DNA of 61,628 nucleotides from NCBI GenBank assembly GCA_012295275.1, contig CM022674.1, positions 16,821,127 to 16,882,754 on the forward strand. The letters run 5' to 3'. Under the pieces are notes generated by a model, which saw nothing but the letters and a program-made list of their open reading frames with translations, did not search any database and was not told the DNA's origin. The stretch's first letter is position 1; every line of letters begins with the position of its first letter. Positions 54,692-61,628 of the stretch are shown here, piece after piece. The position numbers and the translations under genes were made by a program. The DNA is from Chrysomallon squamiferum (lineage: Eukaryota; Mollusca; Gastropoda; Neomphalida; Peltospiridae).

Positions 54692-55547
54692 TGCACACAT
54701 ACCCAAACACACAGCCACACACACACAGACACAGACTGTAAACACAATAACTACTTGATGTAAAAACACATGAATATTTAAAATAACGAGATCTCTTTGA
54801 AGACTGAACAAAGCTGGGAAAGTCGCTTCATTTGATCTCACTTGATTCTGTTCTGTAGATGAACATACATTGATCGATCAGTTTAATGCTAGTATAATTG
54901 GAAAAATAATAAAACAGGTGACGAAATGTAAATTATTTATTTGTATACAGTTCGGTAAGTTCTATTTGATTGTTTGCATTAATTTATTCTTAACAATTTG
55001 TTTTTGACTTAATCCCTTAGGATGTTTGTAACGGTGATTAAAAACAATAAGTTTGTAAGTATGGACGTGCATATTAATAACTACAAAAAATAAAAAGACA
55101 AAGGATACCAATAAAACAAAAGGAACAATAAAGAGAAAGTATCAAATATTCCACTAGTTCAGCAAGAGTAAATATAAATATTTTATGGATGACTAAAACA
55201 TATTTCAAATGATCATTTCCCTGATGACTATTACATGAATAAGTATAAATGTGATTTCCATTCTGATTCACTTCTAAATGATTCAGCTGAATTGACAGAA
55301 TCAATAGAATTTAAAAAAAAGATATATCCACCGTTACTGTATTATTAAGTTAATCAATCAAGTACGACATTGTTTTATTTAATACAGGATGAAATATTTC
55401 TGTTTTGAACAGAAAGCAGTAGCTTGTGCCGAACGGGCAATACAATGGAAAAGTTCAGTTTAAATAACATTTAGAATTTCTTTCTATAATTATATTAATT
55501 TAGTTCTGAACAGAAATACCTGAATTTCAGCACTGATATCGTTTATG

Positions 55548-55626
<79 letters not shown>

Positions 55627-56115
55627 AAAAATGGAAGATATTCTGCTTGTTCAGCAGCAAGCGTAAATATTAATTTCTCAAAGATGAATGAAACATATTT
55701 CATGTGATCATTTCCCTAATGACTATTATATGAATAAGTATTTACCTTTATCTTTGGCTTCTATATGTTTCTGCTAAAGTTAGAGAATCGATAGTAATTA
55801 TTAAAAAAAAACTATCTACCATTAGTATCTTATTAATTTAACCATCCAAGTGAGACGTGGTTTTCATTAATAAAGGATGAAATATTTCTGCTCCGGACTG
55901 AAAACAGAAGCTTGTTTCAAACGTTCAGTATAATTTGAAGAGATCAGTTTGGTAGACTACTAGTTACAGTGTCTTCGAAACATTAATAGAAGTAATTAAT
56001 AGTTTATTTCGCGCTATCAAATAACGATTAAAAGTTCTTTATCTAACTGGATTAATTTAGTTCTGAACTGAGATACCTAAATTTCATCACTGATATCGTT
56101 TGTAAAATAAAGATA
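53743..56115. other. Flank between copies G and H
   Basis: 3-prime minisatellite (53700-54060), ACT/AAT array (54613-54690), GA run (55553-55622), 5-prime leader of copy H. Nearly identical to 2062-4462. No separate gene. Confidence 0.6.
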
Positions 56116-58655
<2,540 letters not shown>

Positions 58656-59318
58656 AACAGGATTGAGAATTTGAACATCTTCTGTTACAAATTGAAACTG
58701 TAATGACAATTCGACCATCATCGGTTTTGAACTAAAACAGGATTGAGAATTTGAACATCTTCTGTTATAAATTGAAACGGTAATACAAATTCCACCATCT
58801 TCTGTTTTGAACAAATAGTTTTAGGAACATTTGTCTGTCTTCTGACTAAAGTTATATCTGTAATTACAAAAATGACCGTCTTCTGTTTTGAACTAAAAAT
58901 GTAAAGAAAATTTCACAATCTCCTGTTTTGGACTAAATCTCTAATGAAAATTCGACCACCTTCAATTTTGAACGAAAACTATTATGACAATTCGACCTAT
59001 TTCTGTTTTGAATTCAAACTGTACTAAAAATTCCACCATATGCTTTTCTGAACTAAAATTATAATGGAAATTCATTCATCTTCACCTTCTAACTAAAACT
59101 GTGACGAAAATTCAAGTATCTTCTGTTTTGAAGTAAAACTGTAAAGAAAATTCGAGTATCTTCGGATTTGAATTAAAACTGTGATGAAAATTCCAACAAC
59201 TTCTGTTTTGAACTAAAACTGTAATGAAAACTCTACAGTCGTCTTTTTTTAATTAAAACAGTTTTATTAGTTGAAACGAGACAATAGTGCTAGCCTAAAT
59301 TATTAACTTGAGAAATGA

Positions 59319-59331
59319 AATAAAAATAAAA
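59319..59331 (+). promoter_or_regulatory. Likely polyadenylation signal of copy H
   Basis: Overlapping AATAAA motifs just after the minisatellite, about 665 bases past the stop codon and conserved with copy B. Confidence 0.35.
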
Positions 59332-61189
<1,858 letters not shown>

Positions 61190-61628
61190 CATCATGGTGG
61201 TTCTTTTGGAAGTCCGCTTTAAGAGAGATTGATTAAGAAGTATGAGTTATGCAGGCGAGTGTACATTCCAAAGGAAGAGCACTTCTTGATTATGGACCAG
61301 CTAAAGAAGATATCTGTTGACCACAGGAAAAACCACCACGAGTACTTACTACCTCATGTCCACGTTTGAAATTCTTCAGTGCGCAGACGTGCAGAAACTG
61401 AGCAAGAAACGCCAAACAGATGAAGACGCCAGGTCTGACCAGCTGCGGTCCCACTCCGAGGATGACCAGTTGACGCCAAAAGTAGAGTTCCTGTGTCGAC
61501 GTCAGCGCCAAGCAAAAATTCGCCGAAGATGAACAGTTTCAGCAAGACGAGCGGATGATCAAACGCAGTCGCGTTGTGTTGTCTGCCGGAGAAGAAGGAG
61601 AGAGAGACAACGTGGCAGTGCCTGTTCC
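61190..61628 (+). pseudogene. Second copy of the GC-richer coding-like remnant, cut by the window end
   Basis: Paralog of 9540-10140 with scattered differences. The plus frames again give QRQAKIRRR and a CVVC motif. The window ends before the second Cys pair. Identity as a piggyBac-like C-terminus is weakly supported. Confidence 0.3.

Overview
The window is AT-rich, simple-repeat-rich eukaryotic DNA with spliced genes. Its theme is a family of secreted fibrinogen-related lectin-type genes joined to a short PAN/apple-type domain, tandemly and segmentally duplicated, with Tc1-type transposon debris and one immunoglobulin-superfamily receptor locus in the middle. This suggests a lophotrochozoan, most likely a mollusc, where fibrinogen-related immune lectins are often expanded; that is an inference and no species can be named.

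The ancestral gene has five coding exons with phases 1-0-1-1: exon 1 (signal peptide plus PAN-like Cys motif), exon 2 (start of the fibrinogen domain), exon 3 (VFQRR...WLG), exon 4 (NENIHRLT...) and exon 5 (GGWWYNSC...KIRPSSVLN, stop). Two copies are intact and predict 323 aa: B (4463-6963) and H (56116-58655). Copy D (23300-25724) has one nonsense codon. A, C, E, E-prime (minus strand), F and G are broken or partial.

Layout: 1-2061 copy A; 2062-4462 flank; 4463-6963 copy B; 6964-10150 flank ending in a GC-richer transposon-like remnant; 10151-13928 single-copy AT-rich DNA with a candidate signal-peptide exon at 12894; 13929-14128 gap of 200 N; 14129-20861 composite copy C; 20862-25724 flank and copy D; 25989-29792 a large inverted-repeat (foldback-like) element with tRNA-like inner arms and minisatellite outer arms; 31869-32312 two possible tail exons (+); 32731-35169 a three-Ig-domain transmembrane receptor (-); 35490-37850 copy E remnant; 37857-39520 inverted copy E-prime; 41280-42250 LINE fragments (-); 43746-45569 copy F; 46945-53742 composite copy G; 56116-58655 copy H; then flank to the end. 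The blocks 14.1-25.9 kb and 46.9-58.9 kb are paralogous along their length, and 1-10.1 kb matches 49.3-61.6 kb with deletions.

The most unusual signals are: (1) a tandem array of duplicated exon-2 starts, each with its own AG acceptor in the same phase and mostly open, able to add 15-17 aa Cys-containing modules by alternative splicing; (2) the foldback-like element; (3) a 3-prime minisatellite seeded by the last coding codons; and (4) an in-frame PAN-Tc1 fusion ORF. The intact genes would encode secreted glycoprotein lectins. The Ig locus could encode a surface receptor, but no functional link between the two can be shown from sequence.
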